Assembly: GCA_017456685.1 (NCBI GenBank)
Contig: JAFTIV010000033.1
Span: 1 to 11,552 of the forward strand
DNA: 11,552 nt
Reading direction: 5' to 3'
Origin: Clostridia bacterium
GTDB lineage: Bacteria > Bacillota > Clostridia > Oscillospirales > CAG-272
How positions within the stretch are numbered: the first letter of the stretch is position 1; every line of letters begins with the position of its first letter. Positions 4,680-10,390 of the stretch are shown in pieces. Position numbers and translations under genes: made by a program. Below the pieces are notes generated by a model. It did not search any database and was not told where the DNA came from. It saw only the letters and a program-made list of their open reading frames with translations.

Positions 4680-6569
4680 TTATTTTTTACCCTTGCCCTT
4701 GGCTGATAGCTCCTCAAAGACCTCGGGGCAGAGCCCGTCGTCGATAAATTTATCATTTAGGACATATTCTCCGCCAAAGCCTGCGGGGCGATAGCATTTA
4801 CTAACTATGTTTTGGTGGCTTGAGGCAACCCCCTCGTCCTTACCGAGGCAAGCCTCGATTTTACCGATAGGCAACGCAATTAGCGAGCAACCGCCAAGGT
4901 TGTCCTTGTCCATTGAGTACGAGGAGCGAAGCACAAAGGCGTTGCATCTGTACGCAAGAAGAGTTGCTTGTGCCTTAATTATATCCACTCTCTCCCCTCT
5001 TTGATAGCCAGGGAGAATGATTACATCGGGCTTGAATTTTGCGATATGCTCGATTTGCTCGTTAAAATAAATGTCGTAGCAGGTCATAAATGCGAAGCGA
5101 ATTCCGTCAACGACCGCGGTGCACTCGCCGTTTCCGCGCTCAACTCCAAGGCTCTTTTCCGCTGGTGGTAAATGTACCTTGTCGTAAACGAAAGCTACCT
5201 TGCCTCTTTTATCATAAAGATAGGTGCTGTTTCTTAGCCTGCCCTCGCGCCTTTCGAGCACATTTACAGCCACATATGCGCCCTTTTCCTTGGCAACCCT
5301 TGCTCCCGCCTGCTTCATTTCGTCAGCATAGGCTACAGCCTCAAGCTCAATTTCGGGGTCGGCAGTACCGCCCGCATTTGAGTACTCTGGCAAAACGATT
5401 ATCTCGTTTTCCTCAGCTCCCTCAAGGCAACTCTTTAGATATTCTCTAATTTTCACACAGGGCTCGCCCTCTTGATAATATTTTGGTTGTACTACTGTTA
5501 GCTTCATTTTTCTTTCCTTTTTGGTCACGAGCTTGCATCTGTAATAGCCTAAGCCATCACGATAGAAGAAGCTCGTAAATTTGCCAAAGCTATAGCCCGT
5601 GCCCGCCAAAAGCTCCTTTATTTCGCTTAGGCTCGGGGTGTATTCCTTTGATTTTTCGTTGTCAATTTCGGGGCTTATGCGGAAATTAAACCAGTTGATG
5701 CCCTTTGATAGGTCCATTTCCTTAATAAATTTTATACAGCCCTCGTGAATTTCCTCGTAGGTCTTAAAGTATAGCCCCTTGCGGTGGTAATAGTTGTAAT
5801 CGGTTTTCGTGCAGGTAAGACCAAAAAACTCCTCAGGCTTGTAGTGCGTGCCCTCGCTTATAAGCTCCTCGTCTGTTACATTGAAGGTGCGATATTGAGT
5901 CGTTTCCTCGTCGCCCGCCTCGCCGTGAACATTTGTAATGTCCCAATGGTAATACTCGCCCTCGTGCTTAACCGCGAGCCACGCGTGAAGCACAGGGGTT
6001 TTTCCGTCCTCCTCAAGGGAATCGGTTTCAGCCGAGAGATAGGCAACGCTAACTCCGCGCCTTTGTAAAATGAATTGAGCAAGCTTTGAAAAGGCGGAGC
6101 AAACACCCTTTTTTCTCTTTAAAAGACCGACAACGGTGTGCCTCTCCTGACGCGTCTTTGGTCCGCGAGCGTCCATTGAATAGGTGTATTCCTTGCAGAT
6201 AAAGTCGTTTACCGCCACTTGAAGCTCAAAAGGGTCGCTTATGTGGTCAAATTTGTGTAGGATTTTTTCCATTTGCAAGTGAAGCCTTTTGATTTCCTCC
6301 TTGCTGTAGAGGATTTTTCCCACGATTGCGATAGTCTTTCCTCTGCCCCAGTCCATAGAATTGAAGTCAACATAAAATAGCTCGGGAAAATCGTCAATAA
6401 CCGCGCGAAACGATTTTACAGGGTCCATAAAGCCCCAGTTAATCTCGTACTCAAATTCGTAATTTTGCTTTAGCAAATTCTCCGCTAATACGCGATAAAA
6501 CCGCTTTTCCTCTCTGTTTAGCTTCGAGTAAAAAAACCTCGTGCTAAGCTTGTGCTTCCTGCTTAACAT
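4680..6569 (-). CDS. Transglutaminase-like/nitrilase fusion protein, 629 aa
   Basis: One open frame joins two cysteine-dependent domains. Residues about 100-215 form a transglutaminase-like core with the complete triad C157 (KKGVCSAFSKLA), H195 (PVLHAWLAV) and D210 (YYHWDITNV). Residues 355-629 form a carbon-nitrogen hydrolase (nitrilase superfamily) with E395 (VLPEYSN), K464 (VYDKVHLPP) and C497 (FMTCYDIYF). No signal peptide or membrane segment is seen, so both act in the cytoplasm. The ATG at 6569 is preceded by AAGGGGGGCGAGGGA. M355 (codon at 5505-5507) starts exactly where a free-standing nitrilase would, and AAGGAAAG lies just before it, so a separate 275-aa product is possible. The gene has its own consensus promoter and terminator. 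The likely chemistry is amide or isopeptide cleavage; the substrate is unknown. Confidence 0.85.
   Translation of the reverse strand: MLSRKHKLSTRFFYSKLNREEKRFYRVLAENLLKQNYEFEYEINWGFMDPVKSFRAVIDDFPELFYVDFNSMDWGRGKTIAIVGKILYSKEEIKRLHLQMEKILHKFDHISDPFELQVAVNDFICKEYTYSMDARGPKTRQERHTVVGLLKRKKGVCSAFSKLAQFILQRRGVSVAYLSAETDSLEEDGKTPVLHAWLAVKHEGEYYHWDITNVHGEAGDEETTQYRTFNVTDEELISEGTHYKPEEFFGLTCTKTDYNYYHRKGLYFKTYEEIHEGCIKFIKEMDLSKGINWFNFRISPEIDNEKSKEYTPSLSEIKELLAGTGYSFGKFTSFFYRDGLGYYRCKLVTKKERKMKLTVVQPKYYQEGEPCVKIREYLKSCLEGAEENEIIVLPEYSNAGGTADPEIELEAVAYADEMKQAGARVAKEKGAYVAVNVLERREGRLRNSTYLYDKRGKVAFVYDKVHLPPAEKSLGVERGNGECTAVVDGIRFAFMTCYDIYFNEQIEHIAKFKPDVIILPGYQRGERVDIIKAQATLLAYRCNAFVLRSSYSMDKDNLGGCSLIALPIGKIEACLGKDEGVASSHQNIVSKCYRPAGFGGEYVLNDKFIDDGLCPEVFEELSAKGKGKK
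5507..5520 (-). promoter_or_regulatory. Possible internal ribosome binding site at the domain junction
   Basis: Within the fused gene, AAGGAAAG precedes an ATG (5505-5507) by a suitable distance, and that ATG begins the nitrilase domain (MKLTVVQPK). Coding constraints (codons for KKERK) could produce this by chance, so it is only a candidate. Confidence 0.4.
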
Positions 6570-6606
6570 TCCCTCGCCCCCCTTCGTGCTTCATTCTTAT
6601 AAAAAT

Positions 6607-6635
6607 ATTATAGCAATAAAAAAAGCCGTTGTCAA
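6607..6635 (-). promoter_or_regulatory. Consensus sigma-A promoter of the fusion gene
   Basis: Read on the minus strand, TTGACA (6630-6635) is followed by 17 bases and TATAAT (6607-6612), with TGC directly before it as an extended -10. Transcription should start near 6600, about 31 nt before the ATG. The -35 box lies in the loop of a terminator hairpin. Confidence 0.88.
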
Positions 6636-6647
6636 TCGGCTTTTTTT
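6618..6647 (-). terminator. Terminator after the pgsA 3' region
   Basis: A perfect 11-bp inverted repeat, AAAAAAAGCCG (6618-6628) and CGGCTTTTTTT (6637-6647), has an 8-base loop. For minus-strand transcription it ends the RNA that comes from pgsA through the three tandem elements. By symmetry it could also work on the plus strand. Confidence 0.85.
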
Positions 6648-6666
6648 ATTCGTAATATGCCTAAAC

Positions 6667-6833
6667 GCAGTTTATTTGCCTTCAGGTACTGAAAGTAAAG
6701 AGTCAAGAAAGACAAGGCGCACTGCAAGCCACGGACGAAGGCTATCCCCTCACCCCAAAAAATCTGCTCGATTTTTACGGGGACCCCGAGGAGTGATAGT
6801 CGAGGTCGTGGGTGAAGCGCAACGATGTATAAT
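6667..6833 (-). repeat. Structured palindromic element, unit A of a tandem array
   Basis: The unit starts with GCAGTTTATTTGC, which recurs at 6834-6846, and holds GACAAGGCGCAC (6711-6722) and GCGCAACGATGTATAA (6817-6832) as conserved strands. Between them is a long hairpin unlike that of units B and C: CTATC/GATAG, CCTC/GAGG, CCCC/GGGG and AAAAATC/GATTTTT stack in order (6742-6799), with CCACG/CGTGG further out. It is 167 bp long. Confidence 0.7.
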
Positions 6834-6959
6834 GCAGTTTATTTGCGCTTTAAGTCACTGAAAGCAAAGAGTCAAGAAAGACAAGGCGCACCGCACATTG
6901 GGGGCGATAGCGTACTTGGCATACGCTGAGGTCACAATGCAGGAGCAACGATGTATAAC
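6834..6959 (-). repeat. Structured palindromic element, unit B
   Basis: This 126-bp unit begins GCAGTTT. Its first part repeats unit A, including about 24 identical bases up to the GGCGCAC strand. The inner part (6885-6949) differs from unit C at only one of 65 positions. The inner hairpin has AGCGTA/TACGCT at the tip and CATTG/CAATG further out. Confidence 0.75.
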
Positions 6960-7083
6960 GCGGTTCGCTTTGACTCAGGCACTGAGGCGAAAGGAACAAG
7001 CTAGGCTAGGCGCACCGCACATTGGGGGCGATAGCGTACTTGGCGTACGCTGAGGTCACAATGCAGGAGCAACAACGCATAGC
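6960..7083 (-). repeat. Structured palindromic element, unit C
   Basis: This 124-bp unit begins GCGGTTC, and the same start recurs at 7084-7090 in the 3' end of pgsA. The inner tip is GCGTAC-TTGGC-GTACGC. Its left arm ACTGAGGCGAAAGGAAC (6981-6997) pairs with the last codons and stop of pgsA (7087-7103) at 14 of 17 positions plus one G-T pair. Confidence 0.75.
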
Positions 7084-7088
7084 GCGGT

Positions 7089-7661
7089 TCATTTTGACTC
7101 AGTTAGGACGGACCAGTATGTTTTGAGATAATCAATCCCCGACCCTATTGTCATAATAAGCATCGCACCAACGGCAACATAGGAAGCTATGCTGTGGGTG
7201 TTGAAGGCTATGGACCATGCGGGCTCAAGAATGAGAATAAGAATTGCGCCAATTTGAGTTACGGTCTTGCATTTGCCGAACCAGCTTGCGGCTACTACGC
7301 CTACCTCGCTGTTTGCACAAACGAGACGGATTGAGGTAACACCAAGCTCGCGAAGGAAAACTATTGCGCTTGCCCAGATGAGAACCTGTTGGAGAATTCC
7401 GCCACTCTTAACTGTGAGTGTAAGAAGCGCTGCGAAAACCATAAATTTGTCTGCAAGTGGGTCCATAAACTTACCGAAATTAGTCACAAGACCGTATTTT
7501 CTTGCGATTTTGCCGTCAAGCATATCGGTAAGCGCGGTAATTGCAAACACGCCTGCGCTTATAAGCGCACAAGCGATGGTGTTTGGAATGTAGAGCAAGC
7601 AAGCCATAAACACAGGCACAAGAATTGCTCTTAGCATTGTTAGTTTGTTTGGTAAATTCAT
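7089..7661 (-). CDS. pgsA: CDP-diacylglycerol-glycerol-3-phosphate 3-phosphatidyltransferase, 190 aa
   Basis: PgsA transfers the phosphatidyl group of CDP-diacylglycerol to glycerol 3-phosphate, the committed step to phosphatidylglycerol, at the inner face of the cytoplasmic membrane. The CDP-alcohol phosphatidyltransferase signature is complete: D46, D49-G50, A53-R54, G63, D67 and D71 (TDMLDGKIAR to FMDPLADKF). Several hydrophobic segments flank it (about 8-45, 75-110, 136-150 and 158-178), as expected for this membrane family, and the length is normal. The ATG at 7661 follows GGGAGG at five bases; the longer open frame reads through a hairpin and lacks a site. It lies downstream of rimO, a common Firmicute pairing, but a hairpin chain and element D separate the two. 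Its stop codon lies inside the outer stem of element C. I am confident of the function. Confidence 0.95.
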   Translation of the reverse strand: MNLPNKLTMLRAILVPVFMACLLYIPNTIACALISAGVFAITALTDMLDGKIARKYGLVTNFGKFMDPLADKFMVFAALLTLTVKSGGILQQVLIWASAIVFLRELGVTSIRLVCANSEVGVVAASWFGKCKTVTQIGAILILILEPAWSIAFNTHSIASYVAVGAMLIMTIGSGIDYLKTYWSVLTESK

Positions 7662-7680
7662 AATAACCTCCCTGTATGAA

Positions 7681-7783
7681 TGCGAAGCTTTGCTTCGCAA
7701 TGAAATCCGTCTTGCGACGGTTGAAATCTGCTTTGCAGATGAAATCGCTTCACGGTGAAATCCAAAAAGCGAGCTTTTTGGAT
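7681..7783. repeat. Chain of five hairpins with TGAAAT linkers, upstream of pgsA
   Basis: Five palindromes follow one another. They are TGCGAAGC/GCTTCGCA (7681-7699), CCGTC/GACGG (7707-7720), ATCTGC/GCAGAT (7726-7740), TTCAC/GTGAA (7749-7759) and ATCCAAAAAGC/GCTTTTTGGAT (7760-7783). Linkers are TGAAAT or close variants. If pgsA is transcribed from upstream, the chain is in its 5' leader, ending 8 nt before the ribosome binding site. The stems share no sequence with each other, only the layout. Confidence 0.7.
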
Positions 7784-7808
7784 TTGAGCTTGACGACTTT
7801 CATCAAAT

Positions 7809-7847
7809 ATGAATCAATATGATTTACAATAGACCTTTTGCCTTTTG
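7809..7847. promoter_or_regulatory. Conserved 39-bp upstream sequence, pgsA copy
   Basis: It aligns with 9351-9390 upstream of rimO with five substitutions or fewer and a one-base gap. The core AATCA-ATA-TGATT (7812-7824 region) is a perfect dyad here. A promoter or operator shared by pgsA and rimO is the simplest idea, but I find no convincing -35/-10 pair in it. Confidence 0.5.
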
Positions 7848-7857
7848 CAAAAACGGC

Positions 7858-7975
7858 GAAGCTTATAGAAGCAAGTTAGACAAGGCGCACCGCACATTAA
7901 GGACGATAGCGTACTTTGCGTACGCTGAGGTCGCAATGCAGGAGCAACGCAGTATAACGATGCTTATAGAAGCTC
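7858..7975 (-). repeat. Structured palindromic element D, after rimO
   Basis: The inner part (7884-7948) closely follows units B and C, with about five substitutions. The outer stem is specific to this locus. GCTTATAGAAGC (7861-7872) occurs again unchanged at 7962-7973; because it is nearly self-complementary, the two copies pair at 10 of 12 positions. Inside it, GTTAGAC (7875-7881) pairs with the strand read GTTATAC on the other side. The right arm contains the rimO stop codon. Confidence 0.75.
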
Positions 7976-9289
7976 AGCAATTAGGTCGTAGTCAAGGGCA
8001 TCGGTAACCCTCACAGTTACAAATTGTCCCTCGGTGAGTGCTCCGCGCTTGGCGAGAATGAATACCTTGCCGTCGATGTCGGGGGCGTCCTGCGAGGTGC
8101 GGGCGCTATACGATTCGCTCACGGGGTCGTATGCCTCTATTAGAACCTCTATTTCGCTTCCTATTTTCGCGCTTTGCTGAGCTTCGCTGATGCTTAGCTG
8201 ATGCTCCATAAGAATGTCGTAGCGGTCCTGCTTTATTTGGTCATCAATTTGGTCGGGAAGCTTATAGGCGGGGGTGCCCTCCTCGCGAGAGTAGGTGAAT
8301 GCACCGAAATGCTCAAATTTCGCTTCCTTTATAAATTCGCAAAGCTCCTCAAAATCCGCCTCGGTTTCGCCTGGGAATCCGACAATTGCGGTTGTGCGGA
8401 TTGAAATACCCTCGACCTGTGTGCGTAATCTTGAGATTGTGTCACGGACAAGGGCGCCATCTCCGCGTCTGTTCATTCGTCTAAGAACGCTTGAGGAAAT
8501 GTGCTGAATTGGTATGTCAATGTATTTTACGAGCTTGGGGTTTTCGTTGAATTCCCGAATAAGCTCTGGGGTTATCTTGTCGGGATAGCAATAGAGCAAT
8601 CTTAGCCACTTGATGCTTGTTTCGTTTGCAAGACGGCGAAGAAGCTCGGGCAAGGCATATCTGCCGTACAAATCAATTCCGTAGGCGGTTGTGTCCTGTC
8701 CTATCACTACAAGCTCGGCAATTCCCATATCGGCAAGCTCCTTAGCTTCCTCAACGAGCTCGTCCATCGGGCGCGAGCGAAATTTTCCTCGTCTGTCGGG
8801 AATTGCACAGTAGGTACAGCGATTGTCACAGCCCTCGCTAATTTTGAGGTAGGAAAAGACCTCACCTGTGGTTAAAATTCGGTCTCCGCCAAGGGCGACC
8901 TCGTTTTTGTCGAGGAACTCGCTAAAGCGCTCACCGCGCTCAATCGCCTGCACCGCCTTGACGATGCTATGCACGCTTCCTGTGCCAAGCAGGGCATCAA
9001 CCTCGGGCATTTCCCTCATAACCTCATCACGATAGCGCTCTGCAAGGCACCCTGTGACGATAATTCCCTTTAAATTATTATTTTCCTTAAGCCACGCAAT
9101 GTCGAGAATGTTGTCAATCGACTCTTGCTTGGCATCGTTTATGAACGCGCAGGTGTTAATTACAACTATGTCTGCCTCGGTTTCGTCGGGGGTTATATCA
9201 TACCCCTCGGCAACTAAATGCCCGAGCATAACCTCGGTATCAAGCAGATTTTTTGGACACCCAAGCGATACAAAGCCTATTTTTAACAT
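7964..9289 (-). CDS. rimO: Ribosomal protein S12 methylthiotransferase, 441 aa
   Basis: RimO is a radical-SAM enzyme that adds a methylthio group to an aspartate of ribosomal protein S12, using two iron-sulfur clusters. The N-terminal methylthiotransferase domain has its three cluster cysteines at C11 (SLGCPKNLLD), C47 (INTCAFI) and C81 (VTGCLAERY). The radical-SAM motif CxxxCxxC is C154, C158 and C161 (EGCDNRCTYCAIP). The C-terminal 70 or so residues form the TRAM domain. SLGCPKN with DxxxxxG spacing and the FRSRP segment point to RimO rather than the tRNA enzyme MiaB. The ATG at 9289 follows AAGGAGT. The length is normal. Its stop codon lies in the outer stem of element D. It probably shares a conserved upstream sequence with pgsA. 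Confidence 0.95.
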   Translation of the reverse strand: MLKIGFVSLGCPKNLLDTEVMLGHLVAEGYDITPDETEADIVVINTCAFINDAKQESIDNILDIAWLKENNNLKGIIVTGCLAERYRDEVMREMPEVDALLGTGSVHSIVKAVQAIERGERFSEFLDKNEVALGGDRILTTGEVFSYLKISEGCDNRCTYCAIPDRRGKFRSRPMDELVEEAKELADMGIAELVVIGQDTTAYGIDLYGRYALPELLRRLANETSIKWLRLLYCYPDKITPELIREFNENPKLVKYIDIPIQHISSSVLRRMNRRGDGALVRDTISRLRTQVEGISIRTTAIVGFPGETEADFEELCEFIKEAKFEHFGAFTYSREEGTPAYKLPDQIDDQIKQDRYDILMEHQLSISEAQQSAKIGSEIEVLIEAYDPVSESYSARTSQDAPDIDGKVFILAKRGALTEGQFVTVRVTDALDYDLIAELL

Positions 9290-9302
9290 AGTAACTCCTT
9301 AG

Positions 9303-9350
9303 TAAGTGCGAGGTGCGGAATGCGGAATGCGAAGTGTTGAGTGCGGAATG
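9303..9350. repeat. GCGGAATG-type minisatellite
   Basis: Units such as GCGGAATG and GCGAAGTG repeat here. The array is the reverse complement of the type at 1374-1440. It lies between the rimO ribosome binding site and the conserved upstream sequence. Confidence 0.6.
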
Positions 9351-9390
9351 ATAAATCAATATAATTTACACATAGACATTTTGTATTTTG
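9351..9390. promoter_or_regulatory. Conserved 39-bp upstream sequence, rimO copy
   Basis: This is the counterpart of 7809-7847. The dyad core is less regular here (AAATCA-ATA-TAATTT). It lies about 62 bases upstream of the rimO start; in the pgsA copy the distance is about 148 bases because the hairpin chain intervenes. Confidence 0.5.
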
Positions 9391-9467
9391 AATTTCACGC
9401 TTGCTTGCCTTTTGGCATTTTTCTAAAACCGCTATGCGTTTGCAATGAGTTTTGTGACTACTGGCTC

Positions 9468-9498
9468 ATTTCGCACTTCGCATTTCGCACTTCGCATT
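9468..9498. repeat. TTCGCAY minisatellite
   Basis: About four to five units of TTCGCAT and TTCGCAC alternate, giving a 15-bp higher period. The array lies just beyond the recX 3' end and is followed by T6. Confidence 0.65.
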
Positions 9499-9500
9499 TT

Positions 9501-9525
9501 TTCTAAAACCGCAATCAAGATTGCG
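9501..9525 (-). terminator. Hairpin spanning the recX stop codon
   Basis: CGCAATC (9510-9516) and GATTGCG (9519-9525) pair across a two-base loop; the TGA stop falls at the loop. On the minus strand it is followed by GTTTTAGAAAAAA, so the U-tract is only four bases and the terminator call is tentative. Confidence 0.5.
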
Positions 9526-10153
9526 ATTGAAAAGCCTTTACCGCTTCCTTGATGTCGGCAATGTTGTAGCCGTAGCGCATAAGAGCGCCTATCATCTTCT
9601 TTAGCTCGTCAGGGTCCCTTGGGAGTGGGTTGTACTTGTGCTCTATAATCCACATACAGTTCTCAACAAAGTTGACCTCGGCAAGCGCTTGCTTAACATA
9701 TTCGCTCACCTCATCGCGGCGATAGCCCTTGAGAATAAGCTCCTCAACTATCTTAATTCTGCCGAACTTTTTCTTGAGATATGTGTCGATTAAAAGCCCC
9801 ATCTGCTTCTTTTCGTCAATATAGCCACGATGCTCCATATAGAGGGCAACATTCTCGCTAAGCTCACGAGAGAAGCCCTGCCTTTGAAGCTTGGTTATAA
9901 GCATTTTTTTGTTGTTCTCGCCATAGGAAAGGATTGAAAATGCGTGACGACGCGCGTTGTCAAATAGATGCTCCTCTCTTATGCGAAGAAAGTGGGCATC
10001 GTCGATTATTTCGCCCTGCTCAAGCTCAAAGCGCTCGAACTGGTCGGGCGAAACGGGCATTTCAAAGCTCGTTCCCATGCTCGAGGTTATATAGAAAATA
10101 TATCCCTCTGTAGTCTTTTTGATTTTTTCTATCTTGTAATAAATTTTTTCCAT
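9515..10153 (-). CDS. recX: RecX-family regulator of RecA, 212 aa
   Basis: RecX proteins bind the RecA filament and limit its growth and activity. The protein has the family's helical repeats: ARRHAFSILSYGENNKKMLITKL (67-89), then RGYIDEKKQMGLLIDTYLKKKFGR (109-132) and LILKGYRRDEVSEYV (139-153), with a weaker third unit near residues 160-206. The N-terminal 60 residues are a beta-rich extension, as in longer Firmicute RecX. The ATG at 10153 follows GAGGAA. The gene lies directly downstream of recA on the same strand, which strongly supports the call. The 233-bp gap holds element E and a hairpin CTCGGT-N6-ACCGAG (10189-10206). No clear promoter is seen there, so recX may depend on read-through from recA. 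Confidence 0.9.
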   Translation of the reverse strand: MEKIYYKIEKIKKTTEGYIFYITSSMGTSFEMPVSPDQFERFELEQGEIIDDAHFLRIREEHLFDNARRHAFSILSYGENNKKMLITKLQRQGFSRELSENVALYMEHRGYIDEKKQMGLLIDTYLKKKFGRIKIVEELILKGYRRDEVSEYVKQALAEVNFVENCMWIIEHKYNPLPRDPDELKKMIGALMRYGYNIADIKEAVKAFQSQS

Positions 10154-10188
10154 TCAGTTCCTCGTCCTGTTCTCATACAAGAGACACT

Positions 10189-10206
10189 CTCGGTCAGTTA
10201 ACCGAG
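10189..10206. other. Hairpin upstream of recX
   Basis: CTCGGT and ACCGAG pair over the six-base loop CAGTTA. There is no T-tract on the minus strand, so it is not a standard terminator. It could slow read-through from recA or form part of the recX leader. Confidence 0.45.
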
Positions 10207-10251
10207 GAAGATGCAAAATTGTGTTAAATCGCGTTTGTTAATTTAATTTTT

Positions 10252-10390
10252 GATTGTGCGCTCATTTCGAGCACAAGAAGCGAGTTGTTCAAGGCGCACC
10301 ACAGCCGACAGATGAAGATGTATATGCATACTTCGAATTTGTCGGCGAGGAGCAACGCAGAAGAACGACGCTTATTGTGCTTGAAATCAG
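10252..10390 (-). repeat. Structured palindromic element E, after recA
   Basis: The outer arms 10261-10282 and 10369-10390 pair at 19 of 22 positions plus one G-T pair, starting in the recA stop codon. The conserved strands are AAGGCGCACC (10291-10300) and AGGAGCAACGCAG (10348-10360 region). The inner hairpin is unlike the other copies: GCCGACA (10304-10310) pairs perfectly with TGTCGGC (10340-10346), with GAAG/CTTC inside. The left arm can also fold on itself, TTGTGC-G-CTC with GAGCACAA (10254-10276). Confidence 0.78.

Noticed and set aside
4571..4756. Minus-strand open frame of 61 codons
   Set aside because: It starts inside the fusion gene and runs through the terminator. Only the last residues look protein-like, so at most a remnant.
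6541..6861. Plus-strand open frame of 106 codons
   Set aside because: It crosses the terminator/promoter and element A and has no ribosome binding site.
6667..7103. CRISPR array
   Set aside because: The units are 124-167 bp with internal palindromes and no short regular repeat with unique spacers, and no cas gene is present.
7858..7975. tRNA, known riboswitch or T-box
   Set aside because: No cloverleaf, specifier loop or known aptamer core is seen, and the element follows stop codons rather than preceding genes.
10154..10251. LexA/SOS box upstream of recX
   Set aside because: GAAC occurs only as separated direct copies, not as GAAC-N4-GTTC. The recA promoter itself is outside the window.
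10252..10390. Ordinary intrinsic terminator of recA
   Set aside because: The outer stem is 22 bp around a large insert and there is no T-tract after it on the minus strand.
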